Positions 7,603 through 15,870 of a stretch of 64,000 nucleotides of DNA are shown piece by piece. The notes below the pieces were generated by a model. It made no database searches. It saw only the letters and a list, made by a program, of their open reading frames with translations, and was not told where the DNA came from. Every line of letters begins with the position of its first letter. The stretch's first letter is position 1. This DNA comes from Equibacterium sp963662035 (GTDB lineage Bacteria > Bacteroidota > Bacteroidia > Bacteroidales > UBA932): the NCBI GenBank assembly GCA_963662035.1, contig CAVLDO010000008.1, forward strand, positions 21,989 through 85,988. Direction: 5' to 3'. A program made the translations under genes and the position numbers.

Positions 7603-9045
7603 ATGAACGAGGAAAAAGTATTGGAAATATTCCGGGAGATACTCCGAATCCCGCGCGAATCCGGGCACGAGGAGCCTATGACCGCCTACCTTATGGAGTT
7701 CGGCAAATCGCGCAATCTCGAAACCAAGAGGGACGAAACAGGCAACGTGCTCATCACCCGTCCCGCCTCGGCAGGCTGCGAAAGCTGGCCCACCGTGGTG
7801 CTGCAGAGCCATCAGGATATGGTGTGCGAAAAAAACGGCGATATCGAGCACGATTTCCGCAAAGACCCCATTAAAGCCTATGTGAAAGATGGCTGGATGC
7901 GGGCTGAGGGAACCACTCTCGGGGCGGACGACGGCATCGGCATTGCCAGCGAGCTGGCGATACTGGACAGCCCCTCCCTGCGGCTCGGCAGGATAGAGTG
8001 CCTCTTCACCATCTCGGAGGAGACCGGCCTTGACGGCGCCAACGCCCTCTCAAGCGACTTTTTTACCGGCAAGACCCTCATCAACCTCGACTCCGAGGAC
8101 TGGGGGCAGCTGTTCATAGGATGCGCCGGCGGTCTTGACACCACCGCCGTGTTCGAATACACCCCCACCCCCCTGCCCGAGGATATGATGGCCACAAAAA
8201 TCTCCATCAGCGGCGGCATTGGCGGACACAGCGGCGACGACATCAACAAGGGGCGCGCCAATGCGGTGCAGTGCCTTGCCCGCATGCTCTATGAAATGAT
8301 GACTGAATGCGACATAGAGCTCTGCGAAATCGACGGCGGCGGCAAGCGCAACGCCATCGCACGCGAAGCCTGCGCCACCATCGCCTTCCGCGAAGACGAG
8401 GAAGACAGCCTTGTGGAGATTTTCAACCGCCTTTCAAGGGACATCACATCAGAATATGCCGCCACCGACCCGGGGCTGAAGTTCTGTGCCGAACCCGTCG
8501 GCTGGAGGGGGAACGTCATAGAATCCGACACTGCCTACCCGCTGATTGCCGCCCTCAACTGCGCCCCCCACGGCGTATTCGCGATGAGCGCGGAGGTGGA
8601 AGGACTGGTGGAGACCTCCTCCAACCTGGCATCGGTCAAGATGCAGGAGAGCGGCACCATCCGCATCGGCAGCAGCCAGCGCAGCGCCATCGATTCAGCC
8701 CGCAAGGCTGCAGGAGAGCGTTTCGAGGCCTGCTTTGCCCTGGCCGGAGCCGAGGTGACCCACGCGAACGAATATCCCGGCTGGAAGCCCGACACCAAAT
8801 CCCCCATTCTGGAGACCACCGTGGAGTGCTACCGCCGTCTCTTTAACGAAGAACCCATTGTGCGAGCCATCCACGCCGGGCTTGAGTGCGGTCTGTTCCA
8901 GGGCAAGTATCCCGGTCTGGACATGATTTCGTTCGGGCCCACCATTCTGGGAGTTCACTCTCCCGACGAGCGCCTGGAGCTCTCCACGCTGGGCAAGTTC
9001 TGGAATCTGCTGATAGAAGTGCTTCAAAAACATTTTTCAAAATAG
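7603..9045 (+). CDS. pepD: Aminoacyl-histidine dipeptidase (M20C, PepD-like)
   Basis: 480 residues, the usual size of the beta-Ala-His dipeptidase/PepD family. Metal-site motifs of the M20 clan are present: LQSHQDMVCEKN (HxD, about residues 68-79), LGADDGIGIA (bridging Asp) and ISEETGLDGA (catalytic Glu and ligand). A lid/dimerisation insertion lies in between, and a C-terminal His region reads IHAGLECGLF. It is a cytosolic zinc dipeptidase for unspecific and Xaa-His dipeptides. It follows dnaA by 17 bases and may share its transcript; no terminator lies between them. Confidence 0.92.
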   Translation: MNEEKVLEIFREILRIPRESGHEEPMTAYLMEFGKSRNLETKRDETGNVLITRPASAGCESWPTVVLQSHQDMVCEKNGDIEHDFRKDPIKAYVKDGWMRAEGTTLGADDGIGIASELAILDSPSLRLGRIECLFTISEETGLDGANALSSDFFTGKTLINLDSEDWGQLFIGCAGGLDTTAVFEYTPTPLPEDMMATKISISGGIGGHSGDDINKGRANAVQCLARMLYEMMTECDIELCEIDGGGKRNAIAREACATIAFREDEEDSLVEIFNRLSRDITSEYAATDPGLKFCAEPVGWRGNVIESDTAYPLIAALNCAPHGVFAMSAEVEGLVETSSNLASVKMQESGTIRIGSSQRSAIDSARKAAGERFEACFALAGAEVTHANEYPGWKPDTKSPILETTVECYRRLFNEEPIVRAIHAGLECGLFQGKYPGLDMISFGPTILGVHSPDERLELSTLGKFWNLLIEVLQKHFSK

Positions 9046-9078
9046 TCGCAAAAAAATTCTTGTTTTAAAAAAAACGAC

Positions 9079-9087
9079 TATATTTGC
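9079..9087 (+). promoter_or_regulatory. -7 element for the tRNA cluster
   Basis: TATATTTGC fits TAnnTTTG exactly and lies 12 bases before the first tRNA base. A TTG at 9060-9062 is 16 bases upstream, slightly close for a -33 box. It probably drives tRNA-Ser(GGA) and tRNA-Pro. Confidence 0.55.
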
Positions 9088-9098
9088 AGTCCCGTTGG

Positions 9099-9186
9099 GG
9101 AGAGATGCTCGAGTGGCTGAAGAGGCACGCCTGGAAAGCGTGTGTACCCCCAAAGGGTATCGCGAGTTCGAATCTCGCTCTCTCCG
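9099..9186 (+). tRNA. tRNA-Ser(GGA)
   Basis: An 88-base class II tRNA. The acceptor arms pair perfectly over 7 bp (GGAGAGA/TCTCTCC) with discriminator G9186. The anticodon loop CTGGAAA is closed by the CACGC/GCGTG stem. A long variable arm (TACCC/GGGTA) and a TTCGAAT T-loop are present. The 3' CCA is not encoded (GCAA follows), as usual in this phylum. Anticodon GGA reads UCC/UCU serine codons. Confidence 0.96.
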
Positions 9187-9193
9187 CAAATCC

Positions 9194-9266
9194 CTGGATG
9201 TGGCGCAGTTGGTAGCGCACCTGGTTAGGGACCAGGAGGTCGCTGGTTCAAGTCCAGTCATCCAGA
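9194..9266 (+). tRNA. tRNA-Pro with anticodon AGG
   Basis: A 73-base tRNA with a perfect acceptor stem (CTGGATG/CATCCAG), D-stem GCGC/GCGC, anticodon stem CCTGG/CCAGG and a TTCAAGT T-loop. The seven-base anticodon loop is TTAGGGA, giving anticodon AGG (proline, CCU). Overall it resembles bacterial tRNA-Pro, which has GGA after the anticodon position. An adenosine at position 34 is uncommon outside tRNA-Arg(ACG) in bacteria. No CCA is encoded. Confidence 0.92.
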
Positions 9267-9268
9267 CT

Positions 9269-9304
9269 AAGGGTATGGAAGCGTAGCGCCGACATACCCT
9301 TTTT
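9269..9304 (+). terminator. Intrinsic terminator after tRNA-Pro
   Basis: A 9-bp perfect stem (AAGGGTATG at 9269-9277 with CATACCCTT at 9293-9301) is followed by a T run to 9304. The 15-base loop contains GAAGCGTAGCG, which resembles the loop of another hairpin at 9482-9512. It separates tRNA-Pro from tRNA-Ser(CGA). Confidence 0.7.
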
Positions 9305-9315
9305 AATATGGACAC

Positions 9316-9400
9316 GGTGAGTTGTCCGAGTGGTTGAAGGAGCCTGCCTCGAAAACAGGTGTACGGCAACGTACCGGGGGTTCGAATCCCTCACTCACCG
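9316..9400 (+). tRNA. tRNA-Ser(CGA)
   Basis: An 85-base class II tRNA with acceptor GGTGAGT/ACTCACC, discriminator G9400, anticodon loop CTCGAAA (anticodon CGA, codon UCG), variable arm GTACG/CGTAC and T-loop TTCGAAT. The last anticodon-stem pair is a C-A mismatch. No CCA is encoded. The discriminator base is also the first base of a 24-bp inverted repeat that continues downstream. Confidence 0.95.
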
Positions 9401-9460
9401 CAAATCAGAAAGAGAATCAGCGCCAAGCTTGCTTGAGCGCTGATTCTCTTTCTGATTTGC
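9400..9460. repeat. Perfect 24-bp inverted repeat abutting tRNA-Ser(CGA)
   Basis: The arms 9400-9423 and 9437-9460 are exact reverse complements (24 bp). Inside them a further 5-bp stem CAAGC/GCTTG (9424-9428/9431-9435) is closed by TT, with one bulged A. The combined hairpin is about 29 bp. It begins at the 3' end of the tRNA and has no T tract, so a simple intrinsic terminator is not the obvious reading. It could be an RNA-processing or termination structure, or a remnant of a mobile palindromic element. Confidence 0.8.
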
Positions 9461-9464
9461 AACG

Positions 9465-9560
9465 CCCCGCCGCAGGCGGGGAGGGATGTCGGAGCGAAGC
9501 GACAAAATCCCTGCGAGAGAGGGTGACCAAAAAGCCAATTGACTTTTTAGTCACCCTCTC
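9465..9560. repeat. Three further inverted repeats in tandem
   Basis: There is a 7-bp hairpin, CCCCGCC-GCA-GGCGGGG (9465-9481). Next is a nested hairpin at 9482-9512 (AGGGA/TCCCT outer, TGTCG/CGACA inner) with loop GAGCGAAG. Last is an interrupted 44-bp palindrome at 9517-9560 with an 11-bp outer stem (GAGAGGGTGAC/GTCACCCTCTC), an AAAAAG/CTTTTT middle stem and a CAATTG centre. No coding signal is visible between 9401 and 9597. The area lies downstream of both the tRNA (plus) and the lipoprotein gene (minus). Confidence 0.75.
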
Positions 9561-9597
9561 CTCGGACTCCGGACGGGGACCGCCCTGGAGATTATGC

Positions 9598-10299
9598 TTA
9601 TTTCAGATTAGAAGCGACCGGACGGACCGTGTTTCCGTTGTAGCGCATCTGGCTGCCCTGGGCGTTGGCACCGGCTGCCTCAGTGAAACTGAAGCTTACA
9701 GCCAAATCATAATCAAAAGGAACGCTCGCGCGCAGATCGGCAGCCCAGTAGTCACCATTCTTCCCGTCATATTTGCAGGCAGGGAGGAAAATGGAGTTGC
9801 CGTTCGTCTTGCTCTTGACCTCAAGTCCGTTGACGGAATTCTTGGTGGTCCAGGTGCAGGTGGTGTATTCGCTGTTCAGCAGCTCTTTGAACTCCGAGCT
9901 GAGCGGAGTGCGGCAAGGAGCATTGAGAGCAACTGTGGCAGCGTCATCCTCGGCCTCGAGAGTCTGCTTGCCGTCGTTGGAAGAGTATTTGGTATAGCTG
10001 TCGGCGCCCTTGCCGAACTTGTAGTTGTCCTCGGTAAAGGTGGACTTTGCAGCTGTTTCGCCCCAGGCGAAGTATGTGCCCTCATCGGTCGCAGAAGCAG
10101 CTCCCACATTGTTTTCTGCCCAGAGAAGTCCGCTGGGGAGTCCGAGATCTACGAAACGGTAGCCGTTAACCTTGTAGATGCCGCCGCCGAGATCTTCGAT
10201 AGATGTTTTCTGATCATCCTCCTTGTTTTCTTTTTCGCAGGAGACGCTGACCATAGCGATGCACATAACGGCCAGAGCCGTATAGAAAAATCTTTTCAT
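9598..10299 (-). CDS. FISUMP-like lipoprotein
   Basis: 233 residues. A signal-peptidase-II signal ends in MVSVSC with Cys21, followed by an acidic tail (EKENKEDDQK) that may send it to the cell surface in this phylum. The body begins YRFVDLGLPSGLLWAENNVGA and continues with TYFAWGET and later NSIFLPACKY and NGNTVRPV. This pattern recurs in the large family of Bacteroidales proteins related to the Fibrobacter succinogenes major paralogous (FISUMP) domain. The molecular function of this family is not established. The gene has its own promoter (10394-10422). Two larger relatives occur at 49350-52590. Confidence 0.8.
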   Translation of the reverse strand: MKRFFYTALAVMCIAMVSVSCEKENKEDDQKTSIEDLGGGIYKVNGYRFVDLGLPSGLLWAENNVGAASATDEGTYFAWGETAAKSTFTEDNYKFGKGADSYTKYSSNDGKQTLEAEDDAATVALNAPCRTPLSSEFKELLNSEYTTCTWTTKNSVNGLEVKSKTNGNSIFLPACKYDGKNGDYWAADLRASVPFDYDLAVSFSFTEAAGANAQGSQMRYNGNTVRPVASNLK

Positions 10300-10393
10300 C
10301 TGTCATTCACACTGTTTCGTGTCGTGCGCAACTTGATCTTGATAATAACTGATATTCTTAAATCCGGGAATACTACACTTCCCGAAAGCGGCG

Positions 10394-10422
10394 GCAAATA
10401 TAGATAAATTTCTGAAAGTCAA
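10394..10422 (-). promoter_or_regulatory. Promoter of the FISUMP-like lipoprotein gene
   Basis: On the minus strand a TTG (10422-10420) is followed after 17 bases by TATATTTGC (10402-10394), a perfect -7 element. This predicts a leader of about 90 bases before the ATG at 10299. The divergent glpA promoter lies about 60 bases away. Confidence 0.6.
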
Positions 10423-10475
10423 AAAGATTTTGGATTGGGATTGAGCCCGACAAGCGTACATCCAATCATATTTTG

Positions 10476-10484
10476 TACTTTTGC
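10476..10484 (+). promoter_or_regulatory. -7 element of glpA, implying an almost leaderless mRNA
   Basis: TACTTTTGC is a perfect TAnnTTTG element and ends only 6 bases before the glpA ATG at 10490. Transcription from it would start on or next to the start codon. No convincing -33 TTG was seen. Confidence 0.5.
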
Positions 10485-10489
10485 AAAAT

Positions 10490-12085
10490 ATGAACAGCAA
10501 CGAATTCGATGTTATCATAATCGGCGGCGGAATCACCGGAGCCGGGGTGCAGCGGGACTGCGCGATGCGCGGCCTGCGGACCCTCTTGGTGGAGCGCAGC
10601 GACATAGCCACCGGCGCAACCGGGCGCAACCACGGTCTGCTGCACTCGGGGGCCCGCTATGCGGTTAACGACCCCGAGTCGGCCGCCGAATGCATCAGAG
10701 AAAATATGACGCTCAGGCGCATCGCCTCACACTGCATAGAGGAGACAGACGGCCTGTTCATAACCCTGCCGGAAGATGACCTCGGCTACCAGCAGACCTT
10801 CGTGGACAAATGCCGTCAGGCCGGCATCGCGGCAGAAATCATCACACCTGATCTTGCCAGAAGGCTGGAGCCCTCCGTGAACCCCGATCTTACCGGGGCG
10901 GTGCGGGTGCCCGACGGCAGCGTGGACCCCTTTAGACTGTGCGCCGCCAATATGCTGGACTCCAAATTGCGCGGCGGCGGCGTGCTGCTGCACACCGAAG
11001 TGACGCATCTGATAATCGAGAGCGCGTCGGTGCGCGGAGTGCACACCCGCAACCGCATCACCGCAGAAGAAAACGACTACTACGCCCCCGTCACGGTGAA
11101 CGCCGGCGGCATCTGGAGCCACTCGATAGCCCTGATGGCGGGAATCGACCTGGGGATGTGCCCCTCCAAGGGAGCCCTGCTGGTGTTTGCCCATAGAATA
11201 AACAATATGGTGATAAACCGCTGCCGCAAACCATCCAACGCCGACATTCTGGTGCCCGGCGACACCGTGTGCATAATCGGCACCACCTCCACCCGCATCC
11301 CCTTTGAGGAGTGCGACTCGGTGGCGGTGACACCCGAGGAGGTCAACCTGCTTATAGGCGAGGGAGCCAAGATGGCCCCCGCCCTGGCATCGACCCGCAT
11401 CCTGCGCGCCTACGCCGGGGTGCGGCCGCTGGCAAGCGTCGGGGGCGACTCTTGCGGACGCAGCATCTCCCGCGGCATAGTCTGCCTTGACCACGAAATG
11501 CGCGATGGCCTCGGGGGGCTTGTGACAATCACCGGCGGCAAGCTGATGACATACCGCCTGATGGCGGAAATCGCAACCGACAAAGTGTGCGAAAAACTCG
11601 GGGTCAATGCGCAGTGCACCACCGCCGGGACACCCCTGCCCGGCAGCGAAGAGAGTTCTTACGAGGCGGTGGCACGCAAAATCTGGGAAAAGCCCTCCAC
11701 CGCGCAGAAGGCGGCCGCCTCCCGCATGGGAACCGGCGCCTCCCGCATTAAAAGCGGCAACGCCCTGGACGATGCCCTCATCTGCGAGTGCGAGGAGGTC
11801 TCCGCTGCCGAGGTCAAAAATGCGATAGAGAGCCTGCAGGCATCATCGCTCACCGATCTGCGGCGCCGCACCCGCATAGGAATGGGCACCTGCCAGGGGG
11901 AGTTCTGCGCCTGCCGCGCGGCAGGGCTGCTGGCCGCATCCCACGGATGTATGGAGCGCGCAAAAGCAGACCTCGAAGAGTTTCTGCAGGAGCGCTGGAA
12001 AGGCAATTTTCCCATAGGCTGGGGCGACACCCTGCGCGAGGCGGAATATACCCAGTGGGTTTACAAACACGTTTTGGGACTATGA
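10490..12085 (+). CDS. glpA: Anaerobic glycerol-3-phosphate dehydrogenase subunit A
   Basis: 531 residues, the FAD-binding catalytic subunit that oxidises sn-glycerol-3-phosphate to dihydroxyacetone phosphate. The N-terminus FDVIIIGGGITGAGVQRDCAMRG is the FAD Rossmann motif, and ERSDIATGATGRNHGLLHSGARY is the typical DAO-fold stretch. The C-terminus carries a BFD-like [2Fe-2S] domain with CECEEV (about 425) and GTCQGEFC (about 467). ATG 10490 was chosen because it starts right at the Rossmann fold; a TTG three codons earlier is less likely. The stop overlaps glpB (ATGA). First gene of glpABC-glpT. Confidence 0.94.
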   Translation: MNSNEFDVIIIGGGITGAGVQRDCAMRGLRTLLVERSDIATGATGRNHGLLHSGARYAVNDPESAAECIRENMTLRRIASHCIEETDGLFITLPEDDLGYQQTFVDKCRQAGIAAEIITPDLARRLEPSVNPDLTGAVRVPDGSVDPFRLCAANMLDSKLRGGGVLLHTEVTHLIIESASVRGVHTRNRITAEENDYYAPVTVNAGGIWSHSIALMAGIDLGMCPSKGALLVFAHRINNMVINRCRKPSNADILVPGDTVCIIGTTSTRIPFEECDSVAVTPEEVNLLIGEGAKMAPALASTRILRAYAGVRPLASVGGDSCGRSISRGIVCLDHEMRDGLGGLVTITGGKLMTYRLMAEIATDKVCEKLGVNAQCTTAGTPLPGSEESSYEAVARKIWEKPSTAQKAAASRMGTGASRIKSGNALDDALICECEEVSAAEVKNAIESLQASSLTDLRRRTRIGMGTCQGEFCACRAAGLLAASHGCMERAKADLEEFLQERWKGNFPIGWGDTLREAEYTQWVYKHVLGL

Positions 12086-13209
12086 AATTCGACACGGTGA
12101 TAATAGGCGGCGGCCTGGCCGGACTTATGGCCGGTCTCGCCCTGCAAAAGCAGAAGATAGACAGCGCAATCGTGAGCGCGGGGCAGAGCGCCCTCTATTT
12201 TTTCTCCGGCAGCTTCGAGTCGCTGCAGGAGCCGCCCCGCACAATGGCAGAAATCTTCCGCGAGGCGGGCGTTGCGCTGCACTATCAGGGCGGGCTGCGC
12301 CTGATGCCGATGGGCAAATTCGAGAGCGCGGCGTGCTCGATAGACGACGTGTCACTGTTTTCCACCCCCAAAATCGGACGCAAGGCACTCATCGTGAGCT
12401 TTGTGGGTTATTACGACTTCTACGCCGGATTTCTGGCGCAGGAGCTGGAAAAGCAGGGGGTCCGGTGCCGCATAAAGCTGCTGGATGTGCAGAAACTCTC
12501 TGCACAACAGCAGAGTCCGCGCGAAATGCGCACAATGCAGATAGCCCGCACAATGGATCGCATCTGGGAGAGCGTGGTGCGCGAAATAAGGATTATCTCA
12601 AGCGACGAGGACGTGGTGATTCTGCCGCAGGTGTTCGGCCTCAAAGACATCTCCGTACCGGGGCGCATCCGGGAAGGCCTCCCCGCCAAAGTGGTGTTTG
12701 TGGGTACCTTCCCCCCTTCGGTGGCGGGGATCCGCACTCATATGCAGCTCAAACGCCGATACGAGACCCTCGGCGGGACTTTTCTGGCGGGCGACACCGC
12801 CGTGGGGGCGCAAGTGCACGATGGCGTTGTGCGCAGCATCGCCACCCAAAATCTGGGAAGCCACTTTCTGGAGGCCAAACACTTCATACTCGCCTCCGGA
12901 GCCTATTTTTCAAAGGGGCTCAAGTCCACCCCGCAAAAAATTTACGAGCCCGTGTTCTCTCTGGACGTGATTCAGGGGGCGCAGCGCAGCGAGTGGTACG
13001 ACCCCCTCTTTAAAAACGAACAGCCCTATCTCGGCTACGGCGTGGCTACCGACGAAGCCCTGCACCCGCTGAGCGGAGGGCGAGTGCTGCAGAACCTCTT
13101 TGCGGCGGGGGCCATACTCGGGGCGACCCGGCCAGAACTCGGCAGCGGCGGCGGGCTTGCCGTGCGCAGCGCCCTTTTGGCGGCTGAAGAAATCATAAAA
13201 TCGCGATAG
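12082..13209 (+). CDS. glpB: Anaerobic glycerol-3-phosphate dehydrogenase subunit B
   Basis: 375 residues. It starts at the ATG overlapping the glpA stop; longer upstream reading in this frame is the shadow of glpA. The start MKFDTVIIGGGLAGLMAGLAL is a second flavin-binding Rossmann motif, and the C-terminal GSGGGLAVRSALLAAEEI is typical of GlpB. It forms the complex with GlpA and passes electrons to the membrane subunit GlpC. The next gene begins 2 bases after the stop. Confidence 0.92.
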   Translation: MKFDTVIIGGGLAGLMAGLALQKQKIDSAIVSAGQSALYFFSGSFESLQEPPRTMAEIFREAGVALHYQGGLRLMPMGKFESAACSIDDVSLFSTPKIGRKALIVSFVGYYDFYAGFLAQELEKQGVRCRIKLLDVQKLSAQQQSPREMRTMQIARTMDRIWESVVREIRIISSDEDVVILPQVFGLKDISVPGRIREGLPAKVVFVGTFPPSVAGIRTHMQLKRRYETLGGTFLAGDTAVGAQVHDGVVRSIATQNLGSHFLEAKHFILASGAYFSKGLKSTPQKIYEPVFSLDVIQGAQRSEWYDPLFKNEQPYLGYGVATDEALHPLSGGRVLQNLFAAGAILGATRPELGSGGGLAVRSALLAAEEIIKSR

Positions 13210-13211
13210 TT

Positions 13212-14426
13212 ATGGAATGGCAGGAATCCACCTCAAGCAGATACAACTTCGAGGAGTGCACTAAATGCACGATCTGCACGGTATATTGCCCCGTGCTGAA
13301 GGTCAACCCGTTCTACCCCGGTCCCAAACAGGCTGGGCCCGACGGCGAACGCCTCCGCCTCAAAGACCCCTTCTTCTTCAACTATGCGCTCAAATACTGC
13401 CTCAACTGCAAGCGGTGCGAGGTAGCCTGCCCGTCCGGAGTCAAGGTCGCCGACCTGATTCAGGCCGCAAGGCTCAAATATGACACCTCCAAGCCCAAGC
13501 TGCGGGACCGCCTGCTATCCTCCACCGACTTTATGGGGAGCGTGGCGCGCCCCTTTGCGCCGGTGGTGAACGGCATCACCCGCCTTGCCGCGACCCGCGC
13601 GCTGCTGGATGCCACGCTCAAGATAGACCACAGGCGCGTCTTCCCCGAATACAGCGGCCGCAGCTTTGAGGGGTGGCTCTCGCGCCGCGAGAAGGAACAG
13701 GCCGCATTCCCCTCCAGGGTGGCCTATTTCCACGGCTGCTATGTAAACTACAACAACCCCACTCTGGGCAAGGATCTGGTAAAGGTCCTCAACGCCCTGG
13801 GGTTCGGGGTGCAGCTGCTCCGCAAGGAGAAATGCTGCTCCATCGCAATGATTTCCAACGGAATGACGCGCGAGGCCTCGCGCAACGCCCGGCACAATGT
13901 CGCGGTGCTGCAGGAGGCCGTGGACAAAGGGCTGCATATTGTCACCACCTCGTCCACCTGCACTATGACCCTGCGCGACGAGTACCCCGCCCTGCTCGGA
14001 ATTGACAACGGCGGGGTGCGCGATTCGATTTCTATCGCCACACGCTTCATATTCGAACAGATGGAAAACGGTGCCGCGCTGCGCTTCAGAAAGGATTTCC
14101 GCAAGCGGGTGGCCTATCACACCCCCTGCCATATGGAAAAGCTGGGCTGGGGCGTGTTCTCCGAAAAGCTGCTGCAGAGGATTCCGGGGCTGGAATATGT
14201 CCGCCTGGACTCTGCCTGCTGCGGCATTGCCGGCACTTACGGCTTCAAAAAAGAAAATTACGATGCATCGCAGGCCATCGGGGAGGAACTTTTCTCCCAA
14301 ATCCGCAGGGTGGATCCCGAAGTGGTGGCGTGCGACTGCGAAACCTGCAAATGGCAGATAGAGATGTCCACCGACTATCGGGTAATGCACCCCGTCTCGA
14401 TTCTATCAGAAGCACTTGAAGATTAA
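13212..14426 (+). CDS. glpC: Anaerobic glycerol-3-phosphate dehydrogenase subunit C
   Basis: 404 residues, an iron-sulfur subunit that links the GlpAB catalytic dimer to the menaquinone pool. Two 4Fe-4S ferredoxin-type motifs are seen, CTKCTICTVYCP (about residues 16-27) and CLNCKRCEVACP (about 63-74). These are followed by two CCG-type cysteine-rich domains with motifs EKCCSIAM and DSACCGIAG. No membrane helix is evident, as is usual for GlpC. It lies 4 bases before glpT. Confidence 0.93.
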   Translation: MEWQESTSSRYNFEECTKCTICTVYCPVLKVNPFYPGPKQAGPDGERLRLKDPFFFNYALKYCLNCKRCEVACPSGVKVADLIQAARLKYDTSKPKLRDRLLSSTDFMGSVARPFAPVVNGITRLAATRALLDATLKIDHRRVFPEYSGRSFEGWLSRREKEQAAFPSRVAYFHGCYVNYNNPTLGKDLVKVLNALGFGVQLLRKEKCCSIAMISNGMTREASRNARHNVAVLQEAVDKGLHIVTTSSTCTMTLRDEYPALLGIDNGGVRDSISIATRFIFEQMENGAALRFRKDFRKRVAYHTPCHMEKLGWGVFSEKLLQRIPGLEYVRLDSACCGIAGTYGFKKENYDASQAIGEELFSQIRRVDPEVVACDCETCKWQIEMSTDYRVMHPVSILSEALED

Positions 14427-14430
14427 AGTT

Positions 14431-15804
14431 ATGCTCAAATTTCTGCAACAACCCCCCTACAAGCCGGCCCAAACGGGGGCGGCGGCCGATGCCAAGTACC
14501 GCCGTCTGCGCCTGCAGGTGTTTTTGGGGGCGTTCATCGGCTACGCCGGGTTCTACCTGGTGCGCAAAAATCTCTCGATGGCCATTCCGGCAATGGCGCC
14601 GCTGGGCTTTGACAAAACCGAACTGGGCTTTGTGCTGGGACTCAACGCCGCCGCCTACGCCATCTCCAAATTCCTTATGGGCAGCGTGTCCGACCGCTCC
14701 AACGCCCGCGCGTTTCTGCCGCTGGGGCTGGTGCTCACCGCCGTTTCGATGTGTTTTATGATTGTGCCGGTGCAGTTCATCGGGGCCGCCCACAAGGGCT
14801 TGGCCATAGCCCTGATGGGAGTGCTCAACTTTCTTGTGGGCTGGTTCAACGGAATGGGATGGCCCCCTTGCGGCAGGGTTATGACCCACTGGTTTTCCGT
14901 GAGCGAACGGGGCACTATGATGAGCATCTGGAACTGCGCCCACAACGTGGGCGGGGCGCTGGTGGGGCCTATGGCCACCTACGGGGCGCTCTGGTTCGGC
15001 AGCTGGTTTTACGGGACGCGCGAAGAACTCTATTTTCTCATCGGCACCTTCGCCTTTCCGGCGGCAGTGGCGCTGATCATCGCCATGGTGGCCTACATTC
15101 TGCTGCGGGACACTCCGCAGTCGTGCGGCCTACCATCTATCGAGGCGTGGCGCGGCGACTACCCGCAGAACTATTCCGAAAAGCAGGAGCAGACCCTCTC
15201 CACCCGCGAAATTCTGTTCCAGCACGTGCTAAACAACAAATACCTGTGGTTCATTGCTCTGGCCAACGCCTTCGTGTATATGGTGCGCTACGGCTGCCTT
15301 GACTGGGCCCCGACAATCCTCACCGAGAAGGGCATCGACCTCAAGAGCGCCGGCTGGGCCTATTTCGCATACGAGTTCGCCGCCATTCCTGGCACTCTGC
15401 TCTGCGGCTGGCTCTCCGACAAGCTGTTCAAAGGGAAGCGGGCCCTGCCCACAATCATTTTTATGGGGCTGGTGGCAGTGTTCATCGCCCTCTACTGGGC
15501 CTTTATGGACAAGCTCACCGTGGTGATAATCTGCCTTATAGGCATCGGCTTCTTCATTTACGGCCCCGTGATGCTCATAGGTGTGCAGGCGCTGGATCTG
15601 GCCCCCAAGAACGCCGCAGGCACCGCCGCCGGGCTCACCGGCTTTTTCGGCTATTTTCTGGGGACATTCATCCTTGCCAACACCGTGATAGGGCTTGTGG
15701 CTCAGAGGGCCGGCTGGGGCTGGACCTTTGCTATGCTGCTGGCCGCCTGCGCCCTGGCGATTTTTTTTATGGCCCTTACAGATATCAAGAAAGAGCGGGC
15801 ATAG
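14431..15804 (+). CDS. glpT: Glycerol-3-phosphate transporter (OPA family, MFS)
   Basis: 457 residues with about 12 hydrophobic segments. Stretches closely match E. coli GlpT: YAGFYLVRKNLSMAIPAM, KFLMGSVSDRSNARAFLP, NGMGWPPCGRVMTHWFS, IWNCAHNVGG, RDTPQSCGLPSIE and YGPVMLIGVQAL. The family exchanges glycerol-3-phosphate for inorganic phosphate across the inner membrane. ATG 14431 was chosen, 4 bases after the glpC stop; a TTG at 14416 would overlap glpC. Position and sequence together make the operon a complete uptake and oxidation unit for glycerol-3-phosphate. Confidence 0.93.
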   Translation: MLKFLQQPPYKPAQTGAAADAKYRRLRLQVFLGAFIGYAGFYLVRKNLSMAIPAMAPLGFDKTELGFVLGLNAAAYAISKFLMGSVSDRSNARAFLPLGLVLTAVSMCFMIVPVQFIGAAHKGLAIALMGVLNFLVGWFNGMGWPPCGRVMTHWFSVSERGTMMSIWNCAHNVGGALVGPMATYGALWFGSWFYGTREELYFLIGTFAFPAAVALIIAMVAYILLRDTPQSCGLPSIEAWRGDYPQNYSEKQEQTLSTREILFQHVLNNKYLWFIALANAFVYMVRYGCLDWAPTILTEKGIDLKSAGWAYFAYEFAAIPGTLLCGWLSDKLFKGKRALPTIIFMGLVAVFIALYWAFMDKLTVVIICLIGIGFFIYGPVMLIGVQALDLAPKNAAGTAAGLTGFFGYFLGTFILANTVIGLVAQRAGWGWTFAMLLAACALAIFFMALTDIKKERA

Positions 15805-15870
15805 CGGCAACTTTACCGCTGCTCCTGGCGGCAGCGCCGCCATCATAACCACTTCACAATCACTATATCT

